This document shows positions 45,703 through 53,963 of a stretch of 64,000 bases of DNA, piece by piece (position 1 is the first letter of the stretch; each line of letters begins with the position of its first letter). This DNA is from Bradyrhizobium sp. CB1717 (GTDB taxonomy: Bacteria; Pseudomonadota; Alphaproteobacteria; Rhizobiales; Xanthobacteraceae). Below the pieces are notes generated by a model. The model saw only the letters and a list, made by a program, of their open reading frames with translations, was not told the origin of the DNA and made no database searches. Both the position numbers and the translations under genes were made by a program. The stretch is taken from contig NZ_CP121666.1 in NCBI RefSeq assembly GCF_029714325.1, positions 6,789,001 through 6,853,000 on the forward strand, read 5' to 3'.

Positions 45703-47328
45703 ATGACCACCCTCACCGGCGGCGAAGCGATCGTAAGCGGGCTTGTCGCCCACGGCGTCGACACCGTGTTCGGCCTGCCCGGCGCGCAAATCTACGGCCT
45801 GTTCGACGCCTTCCACCAGGCCCAACTCAAGGTGATCGGCGCGCGGCACGAGCAGGCTTGCGGCTACATGGCGTTCGGCTATGCGCGCGCCAGCGGTCGG
45901 CCCGGCGTGTTCAGCGTGGTGCCCGGCCCCGGCGTGCTCAACGCCAGCGCGGCGCTGCTCACCGCCTATGGCTGCAACGAGCCGGTGCTGTGCGTCACCG
46001 GCCAGGTGCCGACGCAATTCCTCGGCAAGGGCCGCGGCCATCTCCACGAGATGCCGGACCAGCTCGCGACCTTACGCACCTATGTGAAATGGGCCGACCG
46101 CATCGAAACACCCGGCAACGCGCCGACCACCGTCGCGCGCGCCTTCCAGGAGATGACCTCGGGGCGGCGCGGCCCCGCCTCGGTCGAAATGCCCTGGGAC
46201 ATCTTCACCCAGCGCGCGGACACCGCCGCGGCAAAGGTGCTGGAGCCCCTGCCCGCGCCGCTGCCCGATCCTGATATGATCAAGCAGGCAGCCGCGTTGA
46301 TCAAGGCGAGCAAGGCGCCGATGATCTTCGTCGGCAGCGGCGCGATCGATGCAGGCGAGGAGATCCTCGAGCTTGCCGAGATGATCGATGCGCCCGTGGT
46401 CGCCTTCCGTAGCGGCCGCGGCATCGTCTCCAATGCGCATGAGCTCGGCCTCACCATGGCCGCCGCCTACAAGCTGTGGCCGAACACCGATCTCATGATC
46501 GGCATCGGCACGCGGCTGGAGCTGCCGACCATGTCCCGCTGGCCGTATCAGCCGGCTGGCCTGAAGAGCATCCGCATCGACATCGATCCGGTCGAGATGC
46601 GGCGGTTCTCGTCCGACACCGCGATCGTCGCCGATGCCAAGGCCGCGACCGCCGATCTCGCCGCCGCCGTCAGCAAGGTGGGTTACAGCAAGACCGCCGG
46701 CCGCCGCGGCGCGATCCGCGAGGCCACCGCGAGCGCACAAGCCGAGATCCAGCGCGTCCAGCCGCAGATGGCGTATCTCAACATCCTGCGCGAGGTGCTG
46801 CCGGCGAACGCGATCGTGACAGATGAATTGTCGCAGGTCGGCTTCGCTTCCTGGTACGGCTTTCCGATCTACCAGCCGCGCACCTTCATCACCTCAGGCT
46901 ATCAGGGCACGCTCGGCTCGGGTTTCCCGACCGCGCTTGGCGCCAAGGTCGCGAACCTCGACAAGCCTGTGGTCGCCATCACCGGCGACGGCGGCTTCAT
47001 GTTCGGCGTGCAGGAGCTTGCCACCGCCGTGCAGTTCAACATCGGGGTGGTGACGCTGGTGTTCAACAACAATGCCTACGGCAATGTCCGCCGCGACCAG
47101 CGCGAGCGTTTTGATGGCCGCGTGGTGGCGTCGGACCTCGTCAATCCGGATTTCGTCAAGCTCGCGGAGTCGTTTGGTGTTGCGTCTGCGCGCGTGACGG
47201 CGCCGGACCAGTTCAAGGCGGCGATGGAGAAGGCGCTCGCGCATGGCGGGCCGTATCTGATCTCGGTCGAGGTGACCAGGGATTCCGAAGTCAGCCCGTG
47301 GGCGTTCATCCACCCGCCGAAGCCTTAG
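45703..47328 (+). CDS. Thiamine-diphosphate-dependent enzyme (acetolactate-synthase-like)
   Basis: A 541-residue protein with the three-domain ThDP layout. N-terminal PYR domain with catalytic Glu50 (ARHEQACGYMAFGYA), a middle domain (FVGSGAIDAGEEILELAEM), and a C-terminal PP domain with the cofactor motif TGDGGFMFG followed by FNNNAYGN. It is 26 bp after the FAH gene and ends the hpa operon. It is not a known hpa enzyme. Possible roles are decarboxylation of an aryl-pyruvate or carboligation of a pathway keto acid such as pyruvate released by the aldolase; I cannot choose. Confidence 0.88.
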   Translation: MTTLTGGEAIVSGLVAHGVDTVFGLPGAQIYGLFDAFHQAQLKVIGARHEQACGYMAFGYARASGRPGVFSVVPGPGVLNASAALLTAYGCNEPVLCVTGQVPTQFLGKGRGHLHEMPDQLATLRTYVKWADRIETPGNAPTTVARAFQEMTSGRRGPASVEMPWDIFTQRADTAAAKVLEPLPAPLPDPDMIKQAAALIKASKAPMIFVGSGAIDAGEEILELAEMIDAPVVAFRSGRGIVSNAHELGLTMAAAYKLWPNTDLMIGIGTRLELPTMSRWPYQPAGLKSIRIDIDPVEMRRFSSDTAIVADAKAATADLAAAVSKVGYSKTAGRRGAIREATASAQAEIQRVQPQMAYLNILREVLPANAIVTDELSQVGFASWYGFPIYQPRTFITSGYQGTLGSGFPTALGAKVANLDKPVVAITGDGGFMFGVQELATAVQFNIGVVTLVFNNNAYGNVRRDQRERFDGRVVASDLVNPDFVKLAESFGVASARVTAPDQFKAAMEKALAHGGPYLISVEVTRDSEVSPWAFIHPPKP

Positions 47329-47333
47329 TTTCT

Positions 47334-47432
47334 GTCATTCCGGGGCGCGCGTAGCGCGAACCCGGAATCTCGAGGTTCTCAGGTGCGCAAGTGCGCACCA
47401 TAGTTCGATGCTTCGCATCGCCCCGGAACGAC
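47334..47432. repeat. Palindromic intergenic repeat, family A, copy 3 with inner hairpin insert
   Basis: Starts GTCATTCCGGGGCG and ends CGCCCCGGAACGAC. The middle is replaced by another hairpin (AGGTGCGCA-agt-GCGCACCA-like), so this copy is longer and composite. Confidence 0.8.
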
Positions 47433-47443
47433 TACGCCAAACG

Positions 47444-48097
47444 TTACCGCGTCCTGCGGAACGTCAGATTGATCCGCTTCCGTCCCAGCAGCGCATGCTC
47501 GCCTTCGGCGAGCGGCGCGACGCCGTGATAGGCGAGCCTGCTCGGCCCGCCCCAGACCACGACATCGCCATGCACCAGCCGGAACCGCCGCGGCTTGTCG
47601 GCGCGCGCGAGGCCGCCGAACAGGAAGGTCCCGGGCAGGCCGAGCGAGACCGACACGATCGGTGCCGAATAATCCAGCTCGTCCTTGTCCTGATGCAGCG
47701 ACAGCCGCGTGCCCGGCTCGTAACGATTGACGAGGCAGGCATCGGGCGAAAAGCCGGCAAAACCGCCCTGCTCTGCCGCGCGGCGGGCGAGATCGCAAAA
47801 CACCGGCGGCATCGCCGGCCATGGCGCGCCGGTTCGCGGATCGATCGGATCATAGCGATAGCCGGTGTGATCGGTGATCCAGCCGCGCTCGCCGCAATTG
47901 GTCATGGCCACCGACATCTGGTAGCCGCCGGGCGTGGTCATGCGCCGGAACGGCGACTGCGTCACAATGGCGCGCACGGCGTCGATCAGCTCGCCTTCGA
48001 TCGGCCTGACGAAGCCACGCAGCAGCACGGCACCGTCCGCGATCTCCTCGCGCGACGGCTGCGCCTCGGCAACGCTGTCGAACAAATCAGCCGTCAA
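47444..48097 (-). CDS. alkB: AlkB-type alpha-ketoglutarate-dependent DNA/RNA dealkylase
   Basis: A 217-residue AlkB family protein. Family marks are NRYEPGTRLSLHQDKDE (iron His and Asp), LGLPGTFLFGG, the distal iron His in AYHGVAP, and the 2-oxoglutarate Arg in KRINLTFRRTR. The segment PFRRMTTPGGYQMSVAMTNCG is the substrate-side lid of E. coli-type AlkB. It repairs 1-methyladenine and 3-methylcytosine. It follows another 2OG oxygenase gene by 9 bp on the same strand, so the pair is likely co-expressed. No ada gene is nearby. Confidence 0.93.
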   Translation of the reverse strand: MTADLFDSVAEAQPSREEIADGAVLLRGFVRPIEGELIDAVRAIVTQSPFRRMTTPGGYQMSVAMTNCGERGWITDHTGYRYDPIDPRTGAPWPAMPPVFCDLARRAAEQGGFAGFSPDACLVNRYEPGTRLSLHQDKDELDYSAPIVSVSLGLPGTFLFGGLARADKPRRFRLVHGDVVVWGGPSRLAYHGVAPLAEGEHALLGRKRINLTFRRTR

Positions 48098-48106
48098 TGG
48101 CTCCGC

Positions 48107-48853
48107 TCATTTGGCATCATGGAAGATCACACCCAGGGTGTGGCGCTGGCCGGATCTGATACGGCTGACACCATGGCGGAGATTAACGCGGTAGGTGCCG
48201 CGTGTCCCCTGCACCGGGCGGTGATGCACAGCGAAGGCGACTGCGTCGCCCTGCGCGAGCGGCACCACCTCCGCGCGCGACTGCATGCGCGGGCGCTGCT
48301 CGGTCAGCACGAACTCGCCGCCGGTAAAATCGCGGCCCGGTTCGGACAAGAGTGTAGCGACCTGGATCGGGAACACGTGCTCGCCGTAGAGGTCCTGATG
48401 CAGGCAGTTGTAGTCGCCCGCCTCATACTGCAGCAGCAGCGGCGTCGGCCGCGCCTGTCCCGCCTCGTGGCAACGCTTCAGGAACGCCGCATGCGCCGTG
48501 GGATAGCGGATGTCGATCCCCATCGCCTCGTTCCAGCGATTGGCGACGGCTTGAAGATGCTCATAGAGCGCCGGGCGGAGCTCTGCGATCAGATCGGGCA
48601 GCGGATAGGAGAAGTATTTGTACTCGCCGCGGCCAAAGCCATGGCGGCCCATGACGATGCGGCTGCGGAAGTGCGCGTCGTCCGGGTAGAGCGCGGCGAT
48701 GACGCGACATTGGTCGGGCGTCAGGAGGCTCTTCAGGACGGCGCAGCCCTGGGTGTCGAGTTCGGCGGTGATCTGCGGCCAGTCGAGAGTGTCGACGTGG
48801 GCGGCGAGGTCAGCGGATGGCTTCTGGGGCGATTTGCGTGCTGTTGCTGTCAT
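48107..48853 (-). CDS. 2OG-Fe(II) oxygenase paired with alkB
   Basis: A 248-residue double-stranded beta-helix oxygenase. Ligands are visible in NCLHQDLYGEHVFPIQVATLL (His, Asp), then VPLAQGDAVAFAVHH and the C-terminal RVNLRHGVSRIRSGQRHTLG with the distal His and Arg. It is not AlkB; the N-terminal region (AELDTQGCAVLKSLLTPDQC) is like prolyl-hydroxylase-type proteins often found next to alkB or ada in Proteobacteria. Substrate unknown. It is the first gene of a two-gene unit with alkB. Confidence 0.9.
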   Translation of the reverse strand: MTATARKSPQKPSADLAAHVDTLDWPQITAELDTQGCAVLKSLLTPDQCRVIAALYPDDAHFRSRIVMGRHGFGRGEYKYFSYPLPDLIAELRPALYEHLQAVANRWNEAMGIDIRYPTAHAAFLKRCHEAGQARPTPLLLQYEAGDYNCLHQDLYGEHVFPIQVATLLSEPGRDFTGGEFVLTEQRPRMQSRAEVVPLAQGDAVAFAVHHRPVQGTRGTYRVNLRHGVSRIRSGQRHTLGVIFHDAK

Positions 48854-48913
48854 GGCTGCGACCTTCGCAAAGCAGACTCGCCCTCCGCCACCCGATTTCC
48901 GATGACTATCTCC

Positions 48914-49038
48914 CCGTCATTGCGAGCCAACGGGTCCGCGCGAAGCGCGGCCCGATGACAGGCTCCGCGAAGCAATCCAGGATCCCTCCGCGGAACCAGT
49001 CTGGATTGCTTCGTCGCAAGGGCTCCTCGCAATGACGG
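48914..49038. repeat. Palindromic intergenic repeat, family D
   Basis: Arms CCGTCATTGCGAG and CTCGCAATGACGG with inner GAAGCAATCCA / TGGATTGCTTC arms. It fills most of the gap between the DUF2848 and 2OG-oxygenase genes. Confidence 0.85.
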
Positions 49039-49050
49039 CGGGGAGACGGT

Positions 49051-49737
49051 TCAGCCCCTCACCGGCAACGTCGTCACGTCATAGCCGTGCCTGATCATCC
49101 GCTTCAGCACGGGGTCTTCTAGCTCGAAGTCGAAGCGCTCCGCCGGGCGGATGCCGCCCTTGGCCGCAAACGTGCCGCCGAACATGGCGCAGCCGTCGGG
49201 GAACTTCTCACCCTCAAAACCGCGCGCGATGAGGTCATTGACCGGTAGCATCGCATCGAGCGTGCCCTCCTGATAGAGCACGCGCTCGCCCTTGATCGTC
49301 GCGTAGGAGCGCAGGATCATCTTGTCCCAATGACCGATGACGTCCTCGAGCTCCCACAGCGTCGCGGCGATTGGCTTGTCGCACATCTGCTTGGAGACCG
49401 TGACGTTGTAGGCCTCGACCTTGCGGTCGGTGTGGTCGGAGCCGCAGCCGACGAAGATGCGGCCCTGCCAGCCGATCAGCACGAACTCGACTTCACCGGA
49501 GGAATCACCGCCGGTGCATTCGATGCGGTCTTCCTGCGTCAGCCGCCGCGCCGAGGCGCGATAGTAGATCGGCGTCGAGGCCGGCGGGGCGATGCCCATC
49601 TCCTGCAGCTCTTTGATGTGCTTGTCGCGGGCGACGGGATCGCGGCCGGTCCAGCCGGCGATGACCATCTGGTCGATCGCCAGCGTCAGCGGCGTGGTGG
49701 TGTCCTGGGCATCGACGGTGAAAGTGAGATCAAACAC
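49051..49737 (-). CDS. DUF2848-family protein
   Basis: A 228-residue protein from GTG 49737 (VFDLTFTVDAQDTTTPL), which has GGAGG about 8 bp upstream inside the amidase end; an ATG 11 codons up lacks support. Features are VIAGWTGRDPVARDKHIKEL, FVLIGWQGRIFVGCGSDHTDR and VYNVTVSKQMCDKP-like blocks. The family resembles the FAH fold and often pairs with amidases, as here (8-bp overlap). Likely acts on the amidase product or substrate; reaction unknown. Confidence 0.82.
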   Translation of the reverse strand: MFDLTFTVDAQDTTTPLTLAIDQMVIAGWTGRDPVARDKHIKELQEMGIAPPASTPIYYRASARRLTQEDRIECTGGDSSGEVEFVLIGWQGRIFVGCGSDHTDRKVEAYNVTVSKQMCDKPIAATLWELEDVIGHWDKMILRSYATIKGERVLYQEGTLDAMLPVNDLIARGFEGEKFPDGCAMFGGTFAAKGGIRPAERFDFELEDPVLKRMIRHGYDVTTLPVRG

Positions 49738-51079
49738 GAATGACGGCCTCCATGCCGGCAGCAAGTTCAAAGATACGGCGGTCCGAGCCGCCCGCGCCCG
49801 CCAGCATCAGGCCGACCGGGACGTCGCCCGCGCGATGCGCGGGCAGCGAGATGGCGCAGCCGTCGATCATGTTGATGAGGGTGCAATTGCGCAGCGCGCG
49901 CAGGTTCTGGGTGGTGAACGCCTTGTCGTCGGCGAGATCGGCGATCTTCGGCGGCGTGTTGGCGGTGGTCGGCAGCACCAGGGCGTCATAGGGCGCGATG
50001 CGCGCGTTGACGCGGGCGATCAGCGAGCGGCGCTCGTTGAGGAGATCGATGTAGTCGGCCGCGCTCTGCGCCTCGCCGCGCATGATGCGGACGAACACGC
50101 GGGGATCGTAGACGTCGCCCTTGGCCGCGATGAGATAGCGGTGCCAGGCGTAGCTCTCCGAGGCCGCAAAGCCGCCCTTCGCGTTCATCGGGCCGATATC
50201 GTGGAATTCGGACATCTCGCTCCGCTCGATGATGGCGCCATGGTCGGCGAGCGTCTTCAGCACCCGCTCGAAGGTCTCGGAGACCTCCGCGTCGAGATCG
50301 TCGAGCGCGATCGTGGTCGGCACCGCGAGCCGCATGCCCTTCACGGGGCGCGGCTTCAGCGGTTTGACCGGCTCGTTGGCGAGCACGGCATCGAGAATGG
50401 CACAGCAGCTGACCGATCGCGCCAGCGGCCCGATGCTGTCGAGCGAGAAGGACAGCGGCACCGCGCCGTCCAGCGGCACGCGGCGCTGCGTCGGCTTATA
50501 ACCGACGATGCCGTTATAGGCCGCAGGGATGCGGCAGGAGCCGCCCGTGTCGGTGCCGAGCGCGCCATGCGCCATGCCGTCGAGCACGGACACCGCAGCG
50601 CCCGAGGAGGAGCCGCCGGGCACATGGCCCTCGGCCCGGTTCCAAGCCCCCTTCGGCGTGCCGTAATGCGGATTGATGCCGATGCCGGAATAGGCGAACT
50701 CGGTCATGTTGGTGCGCCCGATCAGCACGAAGCCGGCCTTGCGCAGGCGCGCGACCGCCGCCGCATCGTGCTCCGCCGGATCGGAATCGTCGAGCGCACG
50801 GGAGCCGGCGCGCGTCGTCTGCCCCTTGATGTCGAAGAGATCCTTGATCGAGATGGGAATACCGGCATAGCGCGAGGGCGCCGCCTTGACCTTGCGCAGG
50901 GCATCCATGGCGTCGGCGGTGGTCAGCGCGGCATCCTTGTCGACATGGATGAAGGCACGCTGCCCCTCGCCTGAGGGATCGGCGATCCTGGCGATGCACG
51001 CTTCCACCAGCTTGCGGGAGGTGGTGCGGCCGCTTTCGAGGTCTTCGGCGAGCTTCGCCAGCGTCGGAAAATCGGGCAT
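49730..51079 (-). CDS. Amidase (amidase-signature family)
   Basis: A 449-residue amidase-signature enzyme. The Ser-cisSer-Lys triad is visible: Lys in GIPISIKDLFDIKG, cis-Ser in GHVPGGSSSGAAVS, and nucleophile Ser in GTDTGGSCRIPAAYNG. ATG 51079 (MPDFPTLAKLAEDL) starts the family's N-terminal helix; a much longer upstream frame is out of family. It would hydrolyse a primary or aryl amide. It is coupled to the DUF2848 gene by an 8-bp overlap and diverges from the DUF35-thiolase operon. Confidence 0.92.
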   Translation of the reverse strand: MPDFPTLAKLAEDLESGRTTSRKLVEACIARIADPSGEGQRAFIHVDKDAALTTADAMDALRKVKAAPSRYAGIPISIKDLFDIKGQTTRAGSRALDDSDPAEHDAAAVARLRKAGFVLIGRTNMTEFAYSGIGINPHYGTPKGAWNRAEGHVPGGSSSGAAVSVLDGMAHGALGTDTGGSCRIPAAYNGIVGYKPTQRRVPLDGAVPLSFSLDSIGPLARSVSCCAILDAVLANEPVKPLKPRPVKGMRLAVPTTIALDDLDAEVSETFERVLKTLADHGAIIERSEMSEFHDIGPMNAKGGFAASESYAWHRYLIAAKGDVYDPRVFVRIMRGEAQSAADYIDLLNERRSLIARVNARIAPYDALVLPTTANTPPKIADLADDKAFTTQNLRALRNCTLINMIDGCAISLPAHRAGDVPVGLMLAGAGGSDRRIFELAAGMEAVIRV

Positions 51080-51271
51080 GTCTGTCTCACGGAATATTGG
51101 CGCGCGCAATCTATAGCGCTGGCTCAGTTCGACACAAGCATTGTGCGCATGATGGCATGCATGCGCATTGCTGGACCGTTGACGCGCCATGGTCGATTGT
51201 CGCATCAAGATCGAAACAGGCGGGCGTGAAGCCCGTTCCTTGTCAGAAGAAGCTCTGGGAGGTTTTCCGAC

Positions 51272-51685
51272 ATGGCCGAACCGCAGCGGGCGCGACCGAA
51301 ACCGACGCCGGAGACCCAGCATTTCTGGGACGGCACCAAGGCAGGCGAATTGCGCCTGCAGCGCTGCGACGCCTGCGCGCACGTCTATTTTCCGCCGCGC
51401 CCGTTCTGCCCATCCTGCGCCTCGCGCAAAGTCTCTGTCTTCAAGGCGAGCGGCAAGGGCTTTCTCTACAGCTACGTGATCAATCACCGCCCCGCCGCAC
51501 CCGGCTTCACACCGCCTTACGCGATCGCGGTGGTCGAGCTCGCCGAGGGGCCGCGGATGATGAGCAACATCATCGACTGCCCGCAGACGCCCGAAGCGCT
51601 GGAGCTCGACATGAAGCTCGAGGTCGCCTTCCAGGTACTGGACGACAAGATCACCCTTCCCGTGTTCCGTCCGGCGAAGGGGTAA
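51272..51685 (+). CDS. Zn-ribbon OB-fold (DUF35) acyl-CoA-binding protein
   Basis: A 137-residue DUF35 protein. The rubredoxin-like zinc ribbon is LQRCDACAHVYFPPRPFCPSC (four Cys), followed by an OB-fold half (GFLYSYVINHRPAAPGFTPP). It pairs with the thiolase gene starting 4 bp later, as expected for the DUF35/thiolase complexes that act on CoA esters. ATG 51272 has GGGAGG-type sequence about 10 bp upstream. Confidence 0.9.
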   Translation: MAEPQRARPKPTPETQHFWDGTKAGELRLQRCDACAHVYFPPRPFCPSCASRKVSVFKASGKGFLYSYVINHRPAAPGFTPPYAIAVVELAEGPRMMSNIIDCPQTPEALELDMKLEVAFQVLDDKITLPVFRPAKG

Positions 51686-51689
51686 GGCC

Positions 51690-52829
51690 ATGCGCAGGAA
51701 CCAGGTTGCCGTCGTCGGTGCGGCCGAGACCACCGAGCTCGGTGTCATCCCCAACGCCTCCCAGCTCCAGCTTCACGCGGATGCGGCGCTCAATGCCATC
51801 GCCGACGCCGGGCTGAAGCTCTCCGACATCGACGGCTTTGCCACCGCGGTCGAGACACCTCAGCAGGTCTGCCACTATCTCGGCATCAAGCCGACCTGGG
51901 TGGACGGCACCTCGGTCGGCGGCTGCTCGTTCATGCTGCACGTCCGCCACGCGGCCGCCGCGATCGAGGCCGGCCTCTGCAAGACCGTGCTGATCACCCA
52001 TGCCGAGAGCGGCAAGTCGATGATCGGCAAGCTGCCGCGCTCGATCCCCGCCGACAGCCTGCAGGGCCAGTTCGAGGCCCCCTACGGCGTCTACGGCCCG
52101 CCCAGCATGTTCCCGATTCCCGTACTGCGCTTCATGAAGACCTACGGCATCACGCACGAGCAGCTGGCTTCGGTTGCGGTGGTGCAGCGGGAATGGGCCG
52201 CGAAAAATCCGCGGGCAATGATGAAGGACCCGATCACGGTCACTGATGTCCTCAACTCGCGCATGATCGCCTATCCGTTCCGGCTTCTGCAGTGCTGCCT
52301 CGTCACCGACGGCGGCGGCGCGCTGATCCTGACCTCGGCGGACAGGGCCAGGGATTTTCCGCGCAAGCCCGTCTACATCATGGGCACCGGCGAGAGCGTC
52401 GAGACGCCGATGGTCAGCCAGATGGAGACGTTCAATTCCTCGCGCGCCTTCAAGGTCGCAGGGCCCCTGGCGTTCAGGGAAGCCGGCATCGCGCACAAGG
52501 ACGTCGATCATGTCATGATCTACGATGCGTTTGCGCATCTGCCGCTGTTCGGGCTCGGCGACCTCGGCTTCATGCCGTATGAGGAAACCGGCCGGTTCAT
52601 CGCGGACGGCAACACGCGGCCCGGCGGCAAGCTGCCGCTCAACACCAATGGCGGTGGCCTGTCCTACATGCATTCCGGCATGTACGGCATGTACGCGCTT
52701 CAGGAGAGCGTGCGCCAGATGCGCGGGATTGCACCGGCGCAGGTGCCGAATGCGAAGATTTCAGTGTGTCACGGCGTCGGCGGTATGTTCGCGGCGAGTG
52801 GCACCATCGTGTTTACGAACGAGAGGTGA
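51690..52829 (+). CDS. Thiolase-fold acyl-CoA acetyltransferase/lipid-transfer protein
   Basis: A 379-residue SCP-x-type thiolase. Core blocks are VVGAAETTELG, GTSVGGCSFMLHVRHAAAAIE, the Cys-containing CCLVTDGGGALILTS, and the C-terminal HSGMYGMYALQESVRQMRG and CHGVGGMFAASGTIVF (His/Cys region). Such thiolases use a DUF35 partner and act on steroid or branched acyl-CoAs, or in aldol/retro-aldol reactions. It is coupled to DUF35 and followed by an SDR. Confidence 0.88.
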   Translation: MRRNQVAVVGAAETTELGVIPNASQLQLHADAALNAIADAGLKLSDIDGFATAVETPQQVCHYLGIKPTWVDGTSVGGCSFMLHVRHAAAAIEAGLCKTVLITHAESGKSMIGKLPRSIPADSLQGQFEAPYGVYGPPSMFPIPVLRFMKTYGITHEQLASVAVVQREWAAKNPRAMMKDPITVTDVLNSRMIAYPFRLLQCCLVTDGGGALILTSADRARDFPRKPVYIMGTGESVETPMVSQMETFNSSRAFKVAGPLAFREAGIAHKDVDHVMIYDAFAHLPLFGLGDLGFMPYEETGRFIADGNTRPGGKLPLNTNGGGLSYMHSGMYGMYALQESVRQMRGIAPAQVPNAKISVCHGVGGMFAASGTIVFTNER

Positions 52830-52835
52830 AGCACC

Positions 52836-52913
52836 GTCATTCCGGGGCGCGCGCAGCGCGAACCCGGAATCTCGAGATTCCGGGTCTGGTGCTTCGCACC
52901 ATCCCGGAATGAC
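52836..52913. repeat. Palindromic intergenic repeat, family A, copy 2
   Basis: Arms GTCATTCCGGGGCG and ATCCCGGAATGAC with inner CCGGAATCTCGAGATTCCGG perfect palindrome. It lies between the thiolase and SDR genes. Confidence 0.9.
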
Positions 52914-52935
52914 GGACACAACAGGAGGCACCCAC

Positions 52936-53850
52936 ATGAGCAAATCACTGCAAGACAAGGTCATCATCGTCACCGGCGCAGGCCGCGGCATCGGGCGCGA
53001 GATCGCGCTCTTGTGCGCCGGCGAAGGCGCCAAGGTCGTCGTCAACGATCCCGGCGGGGCTTCCGACGGCGCCGGCTCGAACGCTGCGCCGGCGGAAGAA
53101 GTGGTCGAGGAGATCAAGAAGCGCGGCGGCACTGCCGTCGCCAATTTCGAGTCGGTGGCTGAAGCGATCCCCGCCAGCAAGATCGTGAAGACCGCAACCG
53201 ATCATTTCGGCCGGCTCGACGGCGTCGTCAACAATGCCGGCATTTTGCGCGACATGATCTTCCACAAGATGAGCGTGGAGGCGTTCGAGGCCGTCATCAA
53301 GGTGCATCTGATGGGCTCGTTCTACGTCAGCCACGCAGCCGCGCGCATCTTCCGCGAGCAGGAAAGCGGCTCCTTCGTGCATTTCACCTCGACCTCGGGC
53401 CTGATCGGCAATTTTGGCCAGGCCAATTACGCCGCCGCCAAGCTCGGCATCGTCGGGCTATCGAAGTCGATCGCGCTCGACATGGGCCGCTTCAACGTCC
53501 GCTCCAACTGCGTCTCGCCGTTCGCCTGGACCCGCATGATCGGCACCATCCCGACCGAGACCGACGCCGAGAAGGCGCGCGTCGAGAAGATCAAGCAGAT
53601 GGGACCGGAGAAGATCGCGCCGCTCTGCGGCTATCTGCTCGGCGATTCCGCCAAGGACGTCACCGGCCAGATCTTCGGCGTGCGCATGAACGAGATCTTC
53701 CTGTTCAGCCAGAACCGGCCGATCCGCTCGGTGCAACGGAGCGAAGGCTGGACGCCGCAATCGATCGCCGAACACGGCATGCCGGCATTGAAGGGCTCGT
53801 TCTACAAGCTCGACCGCTCCGCCGACATCTTCACCTGGGATCCCGTCTAG
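52936..53850 (+). CDS. SDR-family 3-hydroxyacyl-CoA dehydrogenase-like protein
   Basis: A 304-residue short-chain dehydrogenase. NAD motif VTGAGRGIGREIA, NNAG motif VNNAGILRD, and the catalytic Ser-Tyr-Lys set in STSGLIGNFGQANYAAAKLG. The insert DPGGASDGAGSNAAPAEEVVEEI and the length resemble the dehydrogenase part of peroxisomal multifunctional-type (HSD17B4-like) enzymes. AGGAGG lies 8 bp upstream of ATG 52936. With DUF35-thiolase it could form a beta-oxidation-like module. Confidence 0.9.
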   Translation: MSKSLQDKVIIVTGAGRGIGREIALLCAGEGAKVVVNDPGGASDGAGSNAAPAEEVVEEIKKRGGTAVANFESVAEAIPASKIVKTATDHFGRLDGVVNNAGILRDMIFHKMSVEAFEAVIKVHLMGSFYVSHAAARIFREQESGSFVHFTSTSGLIGNFGQANYAAAKLGIVGLSKSIALDMGRFNVRSNCVSPFAWTRMIGTIPTETDAEKARVEKIKQMGPEKIAPLCGYLLGDSAKDVTGQIFGVRMNEIFLFSQNRPIRSVQRSEGWTPQSIAEHGMPALKGSFYKLDRSADIFTWDPV

Positions 53851-53963
53851 TCGGTCCCGACTTTGCTGCATTGCGATCTCCGGTTGCCCGGCCGGGGATC
53901 GCCCGCTTTACGCCCGATTGCCAGCGGATGGTTTCCTCCCAAACAAAAATATGGGAGGCGACT

